From NCBI RefSeq assembly GCF_000814675.1, contig NZ_JWIG01000006.1, positions 1-64,000 of the forward strand: a stretch of 64,000 bases of DNA, in the 5' to 3' direction. Within the stretch, counting starts at the first letter, position 1. Every line of letters starts with the position of its first letter. The notes below the pieces were generated by a model, which ran no database searches, was not told the origin of the DNA, and saw only the letters and a list, made by a program, of their open reading frames with translations. This stretch comes from Pseudoalteromonas distincta. Its GTDB lineage: Bacteria; Pseudomonadota; Gammaproteobacteria; Enterobacterales; Alteromonadaceae. Both the position numbers and the translations under genes were made by a program. Positions 9,288 through 16,825 of this stretch are shown here, in pieces.

Positions 9288-10523
9288 ATGCACACAACAA
9301 AAGCAGTATGGAAGTCTCGACTAGGTGCGCTTGGGCCTGGAATACTCATGGCAACAGCCGCTATTGGCGGATCTCACCTAGTTGCCTCTACGCAAGCTGG
9401 AGCAATATTTGGCTGGCAACTATTTTGGCTAATCCTCGTTGTTAATGTTTTAAAATATCCATTTTTTCGCTTTGGTATGGAATACACACTCGCCACTAAA
9501 AATAGCCTAGTGGAGGGCTACAAAAGCAAAGGCCCGTTTTATTTTTACAGTTTTATTGGCTTAAACATTGTTGCCGCTGTTGTTAATACCGCCGGCGTAT
9601 TACTGCTTACCGCAAGCTTACTGCATTACGCCTTACCCGTGGTTATTGAAGTAACCTTGCTTTGTTGGATCCTGCTGGGGGTATGTTTAGTTATATTGCT
9701 ACTTGGACACTTTAAAGCGCTAGATAACGTTGCCAAAGGCATTATGGGGCTGCTTACGCTCGCTACTTTGATTGCCCTTGCCATTGCATTTAGTAACGGC
9801 CCAATGGCACCTGCTGATTATGTGGGCCCTTCACCGTATGAACTTGCCATGCTTAGCTTTATGGTGGCTTTAATGGGCTGGATGCCAGCCCCTATCGAAA
9901 TATCTGCATTAAGTTCTTTATGGCTAAAAGAAAAACAAGCGCAACAAACAGTTTCTAAAAGCCAAGGCTTGTTCGATTTTAACGTAGGTTACTGGCTTAC
10001 AGCTGGCTTAGCCTTGGTATTTTTTAGCTTAGGTGTATTAGTGCAGTACGGGCAAACCAGTAGTATAGAGCTCGGTGGCGTCGCGTTTGCCAAGCAGCTT
10101 ATTGATATGTACGCATTAACAATAGGCGAGTGGGCAAGGCCGCTTGTATCAGCAATCGCCTTTTTATGTATGTTTGGTACTACACTTACCGTGCTTGATG
10201 GCTACGCCCGTACGCTTAACGAATCCCATAAACTACTTGGCTTTGGGCAATCAAAACACAGCTTAAATATTTGGTTAATACTACAAGCACTTGCCGGTAT
10301 GGCCGTTATTTTATTTTTTAAATCAGCCCTTGGCCCCATGCTTACGTTTGCCATGACGCTTTCATTTGTTACAACGCCTGTATTTGCATGGCTTAACTTT
10401 AGCCTTGTGCGCTCAGAGCCTGCTATAAAGCACAGCGTGCTATTACGTAGTTTAACGTGGTTAGGGCTAGTGTATTTAGTTGGGTTTGCAGTTGCGTTTG
10501 TAGTATGGAAACTAGCAGCCTAA
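9288..10523 (+). CDS. NRAMP-family membrane transporter lacking the DPGN metal motif
   Basis: A 411-residue polytopic membrane protein (about 11 membrane segments) that resembles NRAMP/MntH proteins in TM1 onset (ALGPGILMATAAIGGSHL) and in the TM6 segment (GWMPAPIEISALSSLW, near residue 199, keeping the metal-coordinating Met-Pro pair). In classical NRAMP transporters TM1 carries Asp-Pro-Gly-Asn, whose Asp and Asn bind Mn or Fe; here that spot reads AAIGGSH (24-30). Substrate is therefore unknown and may not be a transition metal. The ATG at 9288 begins the conserved part; an upstream ATG at 9216 adds 24 lysine-rich residues. Ends in a hairpin without T-run (10537-10564). Confidence 0.82.
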   Translation: MHTTKAVWKSRLGALGPGILMATAAIGGSHLVASTQAGAIFGWQLFWLILVVNVLKYPFFRFGMEYTLATKNSLVEGYKSKGPFYFYSFIGLNIVAAVVNTAGVLLLTASLLHYALPVVIEVTLLCWILLGVCLVILLLGHFKALDNVAKGIMGLLTLATLIALAIAFSNGPMAPADYVGPSPYELAMLSFMVALMGWMPAPIEISALSSLWLKEKQAQQTVSKSQGLFDFNVGYWLTAGLALVFFSLGVLVQYGQTSSIELGGVAFAKQLIDMYALTIGEWARPLVSAIAFLCMFGTTLTVLDGYARTLNESHKLLGFGQSKHSLNIWLILQALAGMAVILFFKSALGPMLTFAMTLSFVTTPVFAWLNFSLVRSEPAIKHSVLLRSLTWLGLVYLVGFAVAFVVWKLAA

Positions 10524-10594
10524 ATAGAGCCACTTACTTTAGGGTTTTAATTAAAGCCCTAAAGCATTAAATTCTAGGATTAAACGAGGTATAA

Positions 10595-11050
10595 ATGGAT
10601 ATTAGAATAGGTGAGCTTTCAAACCCACACGTTATAAAGTTACTACAAGCGCATCATAACGATATGCTAAAACACTCACCCGTTGAGAGCGTGCATGCAC
10701 TTGATGTGAGTAAACTCACTCAGCCCGACATAACTTTTTATAGCTTATGGATTGATAATAATTTAGCGGGTGTTGGCGCTTTAAAAGCACTAAATACAAC
10801 GCATGGCGAAATTAAATCAATGCGCACATCAAGCAACTATTTACGCCAAGGCATCGCTGCTAAATTGCTCACGCATATTATTGAGCAAGCAACTTTGCGA
10901 GGTTACAAAAAGTTAAGCTTAGAGACCGGCACGGCAAAGGCATTTTTGCCCGCACAAAAGCTTTACACTCAATTTGGTTTTAAAAAATGCGAACCCTTTG
11001 GTGATTATGAGTTAGATCCTTACAGCTTGTTTATGAGTAAAGCGCTTTAG
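10595..11050 (+). CDS. GNAT-family N-acetyltransferase
   Basis: Transfers an acyl group from acetyl-CoA to an amine; the substrate is not predictable. The 151 residues show the GNAT core: a beta strand ending EIKSMRTSSNYLRQGIAAKLL (about 72-92), containing the Q/RxxGxG/A pyrophosphate-binding turn as RQGIAA, then LSLETG and a C-terminal LYTQFGFKKCEPFGDYELDPYS typical of the YjaB/PhnO-like group. Start ATG at 10595 with GAGG upstream. Stands alone between the transporter and the toxin-antitoxin pair. Confidence 0.88.
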   Translation: MDIRIGELSNPHVIKLLQAHHNDMLKHSPVESVHALDVSKLTQPDITFYSLWIDNNLAGVGALKALNTTHGEIKSMRTSSNYLRQGIAAKLLTHIIEQATLRGYKKLSLETGTAKAFLPAQKLYTQFGFKKCEPFGDYELDPYSLFMSKAL

Positions 11051-11092
11051 CTAAAGCAAGAGATACCTGCGCCAATCGTTTAAAATCTTTAA

Positions 11093-11120
11093 TTGAATTT
11101 ATACGCTATCTGCGTATACT
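11093..11120 (+). promoter_or_regulatory. higBA promoter with overlapping operator palindrome
   Basis: TTGAAT (11093-11098), 16-base spacer, TATACT (11115-11120) form a good sigma-70 promoter. A perfect inverted repeat ATACGC-TATCT-GCGTAT (11101-11117) fills the spacer and overlaps the -10, 10 bases before the toxin start. The geometry fits autorepression by the HTH antitoxin. Confidence 0.75.
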
Positions 11121-11127
11121 TTAATGT

Positions 11128-11460
11128 ATGAAAAGCCTATTTGTTGAATCAAACATATTCGAAAAGTACCGAGAGTTGTACTTGAGTGATGACGAGTATC
11201 GTTTATTTCAAGCAGATCTAATGGTTAACCCAAAACAGGGCGATGTTATTCAAGGAACAGGCGGCTTACGTAAAATACGAGTTGCGAGCAAAGGAAAGGG
11301 TAAGCGTGGTGGTTCAAGAGTTATATATTATTACTTGGACGATAAAAGACGTTTTTATTTGCTCACTATTTACAGTAAAAACGAAGTCACCGATTTAACA
11401 GCAGATCAGAAAAAGCAATTAAAAGAATTCTTAGAGGTGTGGCGCAATGAGCAAACGTGA
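11128..11460 (+). CDS. HigB-2/RelE-type mRNA-cleaving toxin
   Basis: Predicted ribosome-dependent mRNA interferase of a type II toxin-antitoxin pair. The 110 residues show the RelE-fold pattern of the HigB-2 subgroup: an N-terminal helix pair (IFEKYRELYLSDDEYRLFQADLMVNPKQGDVIQGTGGLRKIRVASKGKGKRGGSRVIYYYL is the diagnostic stretch, about 12-70), then RRFYLLTIYSKNEVTDLTADQKKQLK. The basic KGKGKRGGSR segment precedes the central strands. It overlaps the antitoxin gene by 14 bases, toxin first, which is the HigBA order. Confidence 0.9.
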   Translation: MKSLFVESNIFEKYRELYLSDDEYRLFQADLMVNPKQGDVIQGTGGLRKIRVASKGKGKRGGSRVIYYYLDDKRRFYLLTIYSKNEVTDLTADQKKQLKEFLEVWRNEQT

Positions 11461-11761
11461 TTTATTTTCAGAATTAACTACAGCACTTGTGGACGCTAAA
11501 GCGCATTCACAAGGTAAGCTTACGTTACGTTCTCATGCAGTAAAGGATATCAACGATCTTGCTATCTCACCTGATGAAATAGTAAATATTCGAGAAACAT
11601 TTAATATGTCGCGTGGTGTGTTTGCTAACATTCTTCATACTTCAGCAAGAACGCTTGAAAACTGGGAACAAGGGCGAAGCGCACCAAATGGGCAAGCAAT
11701 TACCTTGTTAAAGCTTGTGCAGCGACATCCTGAAACATTGAACCATATAGCTGAGTTGTAG
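11447..11761 (+). CDS. HigA-2-type HTH antitoxin
   Basis: A 104-residue DNA-binding antitoxin that should neutralise the preceding toxin and repress the shared promoter. A Xre-type helix-turn-helix covers about 44-95, with NIRETFNMSRGVFANILHTSARTLENWEQGR giving the turn and recognition helices. The N-terminal 40 residues (basic, RSHAVKDINDLAISPDEI) likely contact the toxin. Start ATG at 11447 lies inside the toxin gene, implying translational coupling. Confidence 0.9.
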   Translation: MSKRDLFSELTTALVDAKAHSQGKLTLRSHAVKDINDLAISPDEIVNIRETFNMSRGVFANILHTSARTLENWEQGRSAPNGQAITLLKLVQRHPETLNHIAEL

Positions 11762-11887
11762 GGTTTTAATAAGGTAGTGCGGACTGGATGCTTGCTCGTA
11801 TATTTATTATTTATTGAAAAATGAACTGGTCATGCAAGAAGTTAATTTTATGTAGTGAGCGAAAAATGAATTTCGAATACGAAAAAG

Positions 11888-12649
11888 TTAGTCGTCACAA
11901 TAAACATCGCTGAATTTATATTTTCCTTCGTATTTTTTAAAAAGTTTCGATTCTTTTAGTTTAGGTAAGTCCAAAATATCTAGATCATTTTCAGCCACTG
12001 TTTTTGATAGAAGCTTATACCTTGGTGAAATAGTTTCGTAAAACTCTGCGGTATTTATCTCTATGCTTTTTATAAGCCCTAAAGCTTCGTTGCCCCAGCT
12101 AACTAAAGATGAGTTGACTAATGCTGCGTTTTTATATTTTATTTGCTCTTTTTTTAAGGTGCCATGAGCGCGATATTTCTCTTCATAATCCCGAATACTC
12201 GCCTCCCTAGCTGTTTTTATTCTAGAAAGCTCAGCTTGCAAAGATGCATCAGGTAAACTTCTTTCATCAGCAATTTTAAAAGATTCAGCATCATCATATT
12301 CTGAAAGTCTCAAATGTTCATATAGATCGAAAATTTGAACTTGAGATTCTCTAAGCTCAAAAGAGATACAGTAAAAAGAAGATATATCATTTAGCAAAAT
12401 AGCGCTTAAGTTGTATTTTTTTTCATTAACCCAAGTGTTTCTTACTTTCCAAGCTATACAGGCTAAAGCGATAGTTGCTACCATTATTACAAAGGTACTG
12501 ATAGAAGTTATCCAGTTAGCAAGGCTATCCTGTTTAAATTTGCTCAGTAATATATCCATAATTGAATTCGTAGAAATACCCACGATAAATCCAATTAATA
12601 TGAGAAGAGTACAAACAAGCCATTCATTTGAATAAATACTTTTTTTCAT
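11888..12649 (-). CDS. Unknown membrane protein, two N-terminal TM segments
   Basis: Not recognised. The 253 residues begin with two membrane helices (about 10-29 and 46-68), followed by a soluble, charged, mostly helical domain (70-253) with a lysine/glutamate-rich stretch likely to form a coiled coil (ASIRDYEEKYRAHGTLKKEQ). The AT-rich composition and isolated position between the toxin-antitoxin pair and the VWA gene suggest accessory DNA. It starts 9 bases after the VWA gene stop on the same strand, so it may be the last gene of that operon. Confidence 0.75.
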   Translation of the reverse strand: MKKSIYSNEWLVCTLLILIGFIVGISTNSIMDILLSKFKQDSLANWITSISTFVIMVATIALACIAWKVRNTWVNEKKYNLSAILLNDISSFYCISFELRESQVQIFDLYEHLRLSEYDDAESFKIADERSLPDASLQAELSRIKTAREASIRDYEEKYRAHGTLKKEQIKYKNAALVNSSLVSWGNEALGLIKSIEINTAEFYETISPRYKLLSKTVAENDLDILDLPKLKESKLFKKYEGKYKFSDVYCDD

Positions 12650-12658
12650 GTTATTCCT

Positions 12659-13845
12659 TTAACTCAGCTCTTTTATCGCTCTGCTTATTCCATCTAAACT
12701 CAGCGCATACATGCGGTTGTTCATTAACTCTTTTATAAAGCCAATTGATTGATAGTACGGCCAGTGTTCAACGGGTTGTGGGTTGAGCCAGGCGACTTTA
12801 TCAAAGTGGTTTGTTATACGTTGCAACCATGCACTGCCGGGCTCTTCGTTGTAATGTTCTACCGAGCCGCCAGGGTAGGCTATTTCATAAGGGCTCATAG
12901 TGGCATCGCCAACAAATATCACTTTATAGTCGCTGGTGAACTTGTTTATGAGCGTCATGGTGTCAATCACGTTTGAATGGCGGCGTGCGTTGTCTTGCCA
13001 AACGTGCTCGTATAAACAGTTATGAAAGTAGTAAAACTCTAGGTGTTTAAATTCGCTGTGGGCTGCGCTAAATAATTCTTCGCAGGTGTGGATGTAGTCA
13101 TCCATTGAGCCGCCAATATCAAATAGCATCAATACTTTTACTGCATTGTGGCGTTCGGGTGCCATTTTTACATCAAGCATGCCGCCTTGTTTTGCAGTAG
13201 CGCGAATAGTCTCGTTTAAATCAAGCGTGTCGCTTGCGCCAGTGCGGGCAAACTTACGTAACTTTTTAAGGGCGAGTTTAACTGTGCGCGAACTAATTTC
13301 TCTGTCGGTGTCGAGGTTTTTGTATTCTCGTTTATCCCACACTTTTACTGCTTGGCGGTTACGATTGCCGTCTTGCCCTATACGCACACCTTCTGGGTTA
13401 TAGCCGTATGCACCAAAAGGTGATGTGCCGCCAGTACCTACCCATTTATTACCGCCAGCGTGGCGTTTTTGTTGCTCTTCTAAACGCTCTTTTAGGGTTT
13501 TCATAAGCTCATCGAGCCCGCCCATAGCTTTAAGTTGGGCTTTTTCTTCATCGCTTAGGTTTTTTCAAACTCTTTGCGTAGCCAATCTTCAGGTAAGTTG
13601 TGCTGTTGCTTTAAGCTCTCGAGCAAATCAAGGTCGGCAATACCGCTAAAGTAGTCGCTAAAGGCTTTGTCGAATCGATCAAAGTGCGTTTCATCTTTTA
13701 CCATGATGGTGCGTGCTAGATGGTAAAAGGCGTCTACGTCGGCAAATATAACGCCTTTTTTTAAGGCGTTAATTAAATCGAGTAGTTCTCGAAGGCTCAC
13801 CGGTAAACGGTATTCACGTAATTTGAAGAAAAATGCAATCAACAT
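12659..13845 (-). pseudogene. VWA-domain (CoxE-like) protein, split by a frameshift
   Basis: Two reading frames together cover one protein of the CoxE-like VWA family that partners MoxR ATPases. The first (13845-13555, 96 residues, MLIAFFFKLREYRLPVSLREL...) ends EFEKT-stop; the second (from 12659 up to about 13560) continues LSDEEKAQLKAMGGLDEL and contains the VWA domain with the MIDAS variant DIGGS. They join at a run of six A (minus strand, 13565-13560): one more A would restore a continuous protein of about 395 residues. The internal ATG at 13525 has no clear ribosome binding site. Causes may be a real mutation, a sequencing error in the homopolymer, or slippage. Confidence 0.85.
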
Positions 13846-13848
13846 ATA

Positions 13849-14113
13849 AGGGCCTGTTTATCTTTCGAGGTTAAATTTGCAGCAGTGTGTTTGGTATTTA
13901 GGTAAGGCAGAGCCTATGTAGTGTGGTTATTCCCCATAAATAGGCTATAACACAGCATAAATACCAAACACGCGCTGCCTGAAGGTTCGTCCTAGGGACG
14001 ATTAACTCTTTGTTGCTCGGCTTTTACTTAGCCCACTAGCTTACAAACCTCGCGCCACGATTAAATCGTCCCTAGTTAGAACAAATTTTAATCCTGAAAG
14101 GTCAACAGGCCCT
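13849..14113. repeat. 265-bp fold-back (MITE-like) element between moxR and VWA genes
   Basis: The ends are a perfect 10-bp terminal inverted repeat AGGGCCTGTT / AACAGGCCCT (13849-13858, 14104-14113), extended imperfectly to about 30 bp. Inside are two further stems: GTGTTTGGTATTTA / TAAATACCAAACAC (13887-13900, 13958-13971, perfect 14 bp) enclosing AGCCTAT / ATAGGCT, and CTAGGGACGATT / AATCGTCCCTAG (13992-14003, 14064-14075, perfect 12 bp). It has no coding capacity. A diverged second copy of its right half lies at about 60119-60235. No clear target duplication is seen. The last two bases (CT) form part of the moxR stop codon. Confidence 0.85.
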
Positions 14114-14957
14114 AGCGGCTCATAAACGCGAGCTTTTCGATTAGGCTTATGTCTTGCTCATTTTTAAGTAATGCGCCAAACATTGGCATTAATCCGCCTT
14201 TTTTAGCTTTGTCGTGCAGTGTTTTAGCGTCTATGTCTTCAGCCATTAAAAGCTTTAACCAATCGAGTAATTCGCTGGTGGAGGGCTTCTTTTTAAGGCC
14301 ATTGGCTTCACGTAAGTTAAAAAACACCTCAAGTGCTTGGCGTACTAAATCCTGTTTAACGTTAGGGTAGTGCACGTCAATAATCTGCTGCATTTCATCG
14401 CTGCTAGGAAAATCAATATAATGAAAAAAGCAGCGGCGTAAAAATGCGTCCGGCAATTCTTTTTCGTTATTTGATGTGATGATCACAATAGGGCGCTCTT
14501 TTGCGACAATGCGCTCGTTAGTCTCATAAACATGAAACTCCATTTTATCAAGCTCAAGTAGTAAGTCGTTTGGGAACTCTATGTCGGCTTTGTCTATTTC
14601 ATCAATCAAAAGCACTGGGCGTTTACCGTTGAGCTCTGCATATGTAAATGCCTGCCAAAGCTTACCTTTAACGATGTAGTTACTAATGTTGTGTACGCGC
14701 TCGTCACCTAGTTGGCTGTCGCGCAGGCGCGAAACCGCGTCGTACTCGTATAAGCCTTGCTGCGCTTTAGTAGTCGATTTTATATGCCACTGAATAAGCG
14801 TAGTATCTAAGCTTTTAGCCAACTCCTCAGCCAGCATGGTTTTACCTGTGCCAGGTTCGCCTTTAATTAAAAGTGGTTTTTCGAGCATAATGGCAGCATT
14901 TACAGCTTGTTTAAGCGCGCTACTCGCTATGTAATTGTCAGTTGAATTAAATTGCAC
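14112..14957 (-). CDS. MoxR-type AAA+ ATPase
   Basis: A 281-residue AAA+ ATPase of the MoxR/AAA_5 group, which act as chaperones for VWA-domain partners. Walker A is GEPGTGKT (33-40), Walker B LLIDEID (116-122), sensor-1 region IVIITSNNEKELPDAFLRRC with the arginine finger pair. The start is GTG at 14957 (MQFNSTDNY). The TAG stop uses bases of the downstream fold-back element, so the original C terminus may have been altered by its insertion. The VWA partner follows on the same strand. Confidence 0.92.
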   Translation of the reverse strand: MQFNSTDNYIASSALKQAVNAAIMLEKPLLIKGEPGTGKTMLAEELAKSLDTTLIQWHIKSTTKAQQGLYEYDAVSRLRDSQLGDERVHNISNYIVKGKLWQAFTYAELNGKRPVLLIDEIDKADIEFPNDLLLELDKMEFHVYETNERIVAKERPIVIITSNNEKELPDAFLRRCFFHYIDFPSSDEMQQIIDVHYPNVKQDLVRQALEVFFNLREANGLKKKPSTSELLDWLKLLMAEDIDAKTLHDKAKKGGLMPMFGALLKNEQDISLIEKLAFMSR

Positions 14958-15009
14958 GGTGTACCCTTGTCTGGTCTGAGCAGTAAGTTATTTTGTTATA
15001 ATGCCATAG

Positions 15010-15249
15010 TTAAGCAGCAGGTCCAATATAAGCAAAACGCTGTATGACCTCACCTTCTTTTTCAACAGTTTCTAAAAACATACTAAGTGGGCGCGCCCAT
15101 ATACCAAATTCACCATAAAGTGCTTGGTAAATCACAAGCTGTTCCTCGGTTTCGCTATGGGTGGCAACATGAATAACTTTATATTGCGGGCCTTTGTAGT
15201 GTTGGTATATGCCTGGTTTTAGGGAAAGTGGTTTTATTGCTGTAGTCAT
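15010..15249 (-). CDS. DUF1653 protein
   Basis: A 79-residue soluble protein consisting of a DUF1653 domain: LKPGIYQHYKGPQYKVIHVATHSETEEQLVIYQALYGEFGIWARP shows the characteristic GxYxHYKG and VxYxxLYG...WxRP pattern. Function of the family is unknown. It is 52 bases upstream of moxR on the same strand and divergent from the next gene. Confidence 0.88.
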   Translation of the reverse strand: MTTAIKPLSLKPGIYQHYKGPQYKVIHVATHSETEEQLVIYQALYGEFGIWARPLSMFLETVEKEGEVIQRFAYIGPAA

Positions 15250-15309
15250 GTTTTGATCTCTTGTATAATTTGGCTTTGCACTTTTAATGTTAACTAATTT
15301 GCCAATACT

Positions 15310-15789
15310 ATGAACTATATTTCTTTAGATGATTACAAAAAGGCGTGGGTTTTTCGCCACAAAGATTTACCTGTATCTGATGAAGACGCAGCAAAAATAA
15401 AGCCTATGAGCGACGAGCGCGCAGCCGTACTTTGGACAACCATGGTGAGCCGTGAGTTTGATCACCCTGATTTTTTTGAAGACACCGATTGGTGTGGTCA
15501 AGAAAAAAGCTTTAGCCAAGAAGTAGATTGGCAAGATGCGTGGGAAAATGGCGATGCGTTACCACCAGAAGCAATCTTAACGTTTTTAGATTGGGAAGCT
15601 AACACCACGGTTTATTTTTGTATGGCACGCGATAATATTATCGAAACGACGTTTGATGTATTTAAACGCAATTGGCAAAACTTTATGTTTTTAGCTGATG
15701 GCAGTTTATTGATTGGTAAAAAGCGTAATACGGTTGTGCAATTTTTAGAATCAGGTAAAGCAAAATTAGGTGAAAAGCCAAGCGCTTAA
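15310..15789 (+). CDS. Conserved protein of unknown function (DUF2947-like)
   Basis: A 159-residue acidic, soluble protein with several tryptophans. From memory it resembles DUF2947 proteins of Shewanella and Vibrio (MNYISLDDYKKAWVFRHKDLPVSDEDAAKI), but the assignment cannot be checked here. No signal peptide, membrane segment or catalytic motif is visible. Divergent from the DUF1653 gene with a 60-base gap. Confidence 0.8.
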   Translation: MNYISLDDYKKAWVFRHKDLPVSDEDAAKIKPMSDERAAVLWTTMVSREFDHPDFFEDTDWCGQEKSFSQEVDWQDAWENGDALPPEAILTFLDWEANTTVYFCMARDNIIETTFDVFKRNWQNFMFLADGSLLIGKKRNTVVQFLESGKAKLGEKPSA

Positions 15790-15864
15790 AATAGTGCGCT
15801 GCGCTTAAAAAACATTCAATACTGTGTTATAAAACATTTACCTGAATATTTTTGAGTACAGCTT

Positions 15865-16500
15865 TTGGTCGCTAAAAATCAGTCACTTGGTGCTCAACAG
15901 CAAGTTGAAATTTGGCAAACTGATGCACAAAAAGTGTTGTATGCACAATTGTGCAATGCGTTTTATCAGCGTGAGGTTCAGCGATTAGTTGCAGAGCCTA
16001 ATGCCGATAAACTGCGCCGCCAGTTAAAAAGCCTACCTTATTATATTGAGCGAGCGGCAACGTTAGTTGCCAATGGTGACACGCCTTTTACGCTTGATGC
16101 ACAAAATGGTACGTGGCTCGAAAAGCAAAAACCGACCCCACCCGATGTGAATGTTCAAGCTAATGAACTTTTTTATCAAACGTATGCCAAAGTGGGGCTT
16201 ATAGTGCCCGTTATATTGCATGGCTACGATCAGGTGCGTCTTAGAATAGACAGTATCGATCAGTTAGGCGAAAATAAGCTGCATTGTAACGAGCTTGGTT
16301 GGTTTGATTTTTTAGGAAATGGGCTAGAGCAGCAAAATGCTCAGCTAATAAAGCCAAGTAAAGTGAGTTTAACCGCTGCATGTTGCGGGCATCAGTGGCA
16401 ATTTTCGAAGCGTTGTATGCCACGGGTTTTATCACTACGCGAAATGCTTTTAGCGGGTAGTATTAATTGGCGCAATTTAAAGCGCCCCTTAGCGTATTAA
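15865..16500 (+). CDS. Unknown cytoplasmic protein upstream of ftsB
   Basis: Not recognised. The 211-residue sequence (with the TTG at 15865 as start, GAG 8 bases upstream) has a helical N-terminal half rich in Q and R, and a C-terminal half with a CCGHQW motif near 171. No signal peptide or membrane segment. The start is uncertain because only TTG/GTG-type codons are available near a weak ribosome binding site. It is transcribed toward ftsB, 37 bases away. Confidence 0.7.
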   Translation: MVAKNQSLGAQQQVEIWQTDAQKVLYAQLCNAFYQREVQRLVAEPNADKLRRQLKSLPYYIERAATLVANGDTPFTLDAQNGTWLEKQKPTPPDVNVQANELFYQTYAKVGLIVPVILHGYDQVRLRIDSIDQLGENKLHCNELGWFDFLGNGLEQQNAQLIKPSKVSLTAACCGHQWQFSKRCMPRVLSLREMLLAGSINWRNLKRPLAY

Positions 16501-16537
16501 AGTTAAGGTATTTGGAATTTAAAATAAGGAGTGTTAA

Positions 16538-16825
16538 ATGCGTATTTTTCAAGTTGGCTTACTGTGCTTAGCACTGTTTGTACAATACAGGTTATGGTTT
16601 GGTCATAATGGTTTACAAGACTACACACGACTAAAAGGTGCAGTAACGTCGCATCATCAAACCAACGAAAAACTCATTAAACGTAATAAAGTACTTAAAG
16701 CAGATATTGAAGACTTAAAGCTTGGCCAAGAAGGCATTGAAGAGCGTGCACGCAACGAATTGGGAATGATTAAACCGGACGAAACATTTATTCGTGTTTT
16801 ACCGGGCAAACAATATGACAAATAA
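16538..16825 (+). CDS. ftsB: Cell division protein FtsB
   Basis: Small bitopic inner-membrane protein that with FtsL and FtsQ links the early divisome to septal peptidoglycan synthesis. The 95 residues comprise a short cytoplasmic start, one membrane segment (about 4-21), a coiled coil (about 30-68, YTRLKGAVTSHHQTNEKLIKRNK...) and the conserved EERARNELGMIKPDETF (65-81 region). Its 3' end overlaps ispD by 11 bases. AAGGAG ribosome binding site. Confidence 0.94.
   Translation: MRIFQVGLLCLALFVQYRLWFGHNGLQDYTRLKGAVTSHHQTNEKLIKRNKVLKADIEDLKLGQEGIEERARNELGMIKPDETFIRVLPGKQYDK

Noticed and set aside
10537-10564. Terminator after the NRAMP-like gene
   Set aside because: CTTTAGGG / CCCTAAAG forms a stem but the loop is 12 bases and no T-run follows; listed only within the gene entry.
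12659-13525. Two separate VWA-operon genes
   Set aside because: The first frame ends and the second continues the same family protein within 10 codons at an A-run; they are one frameshifted gene.
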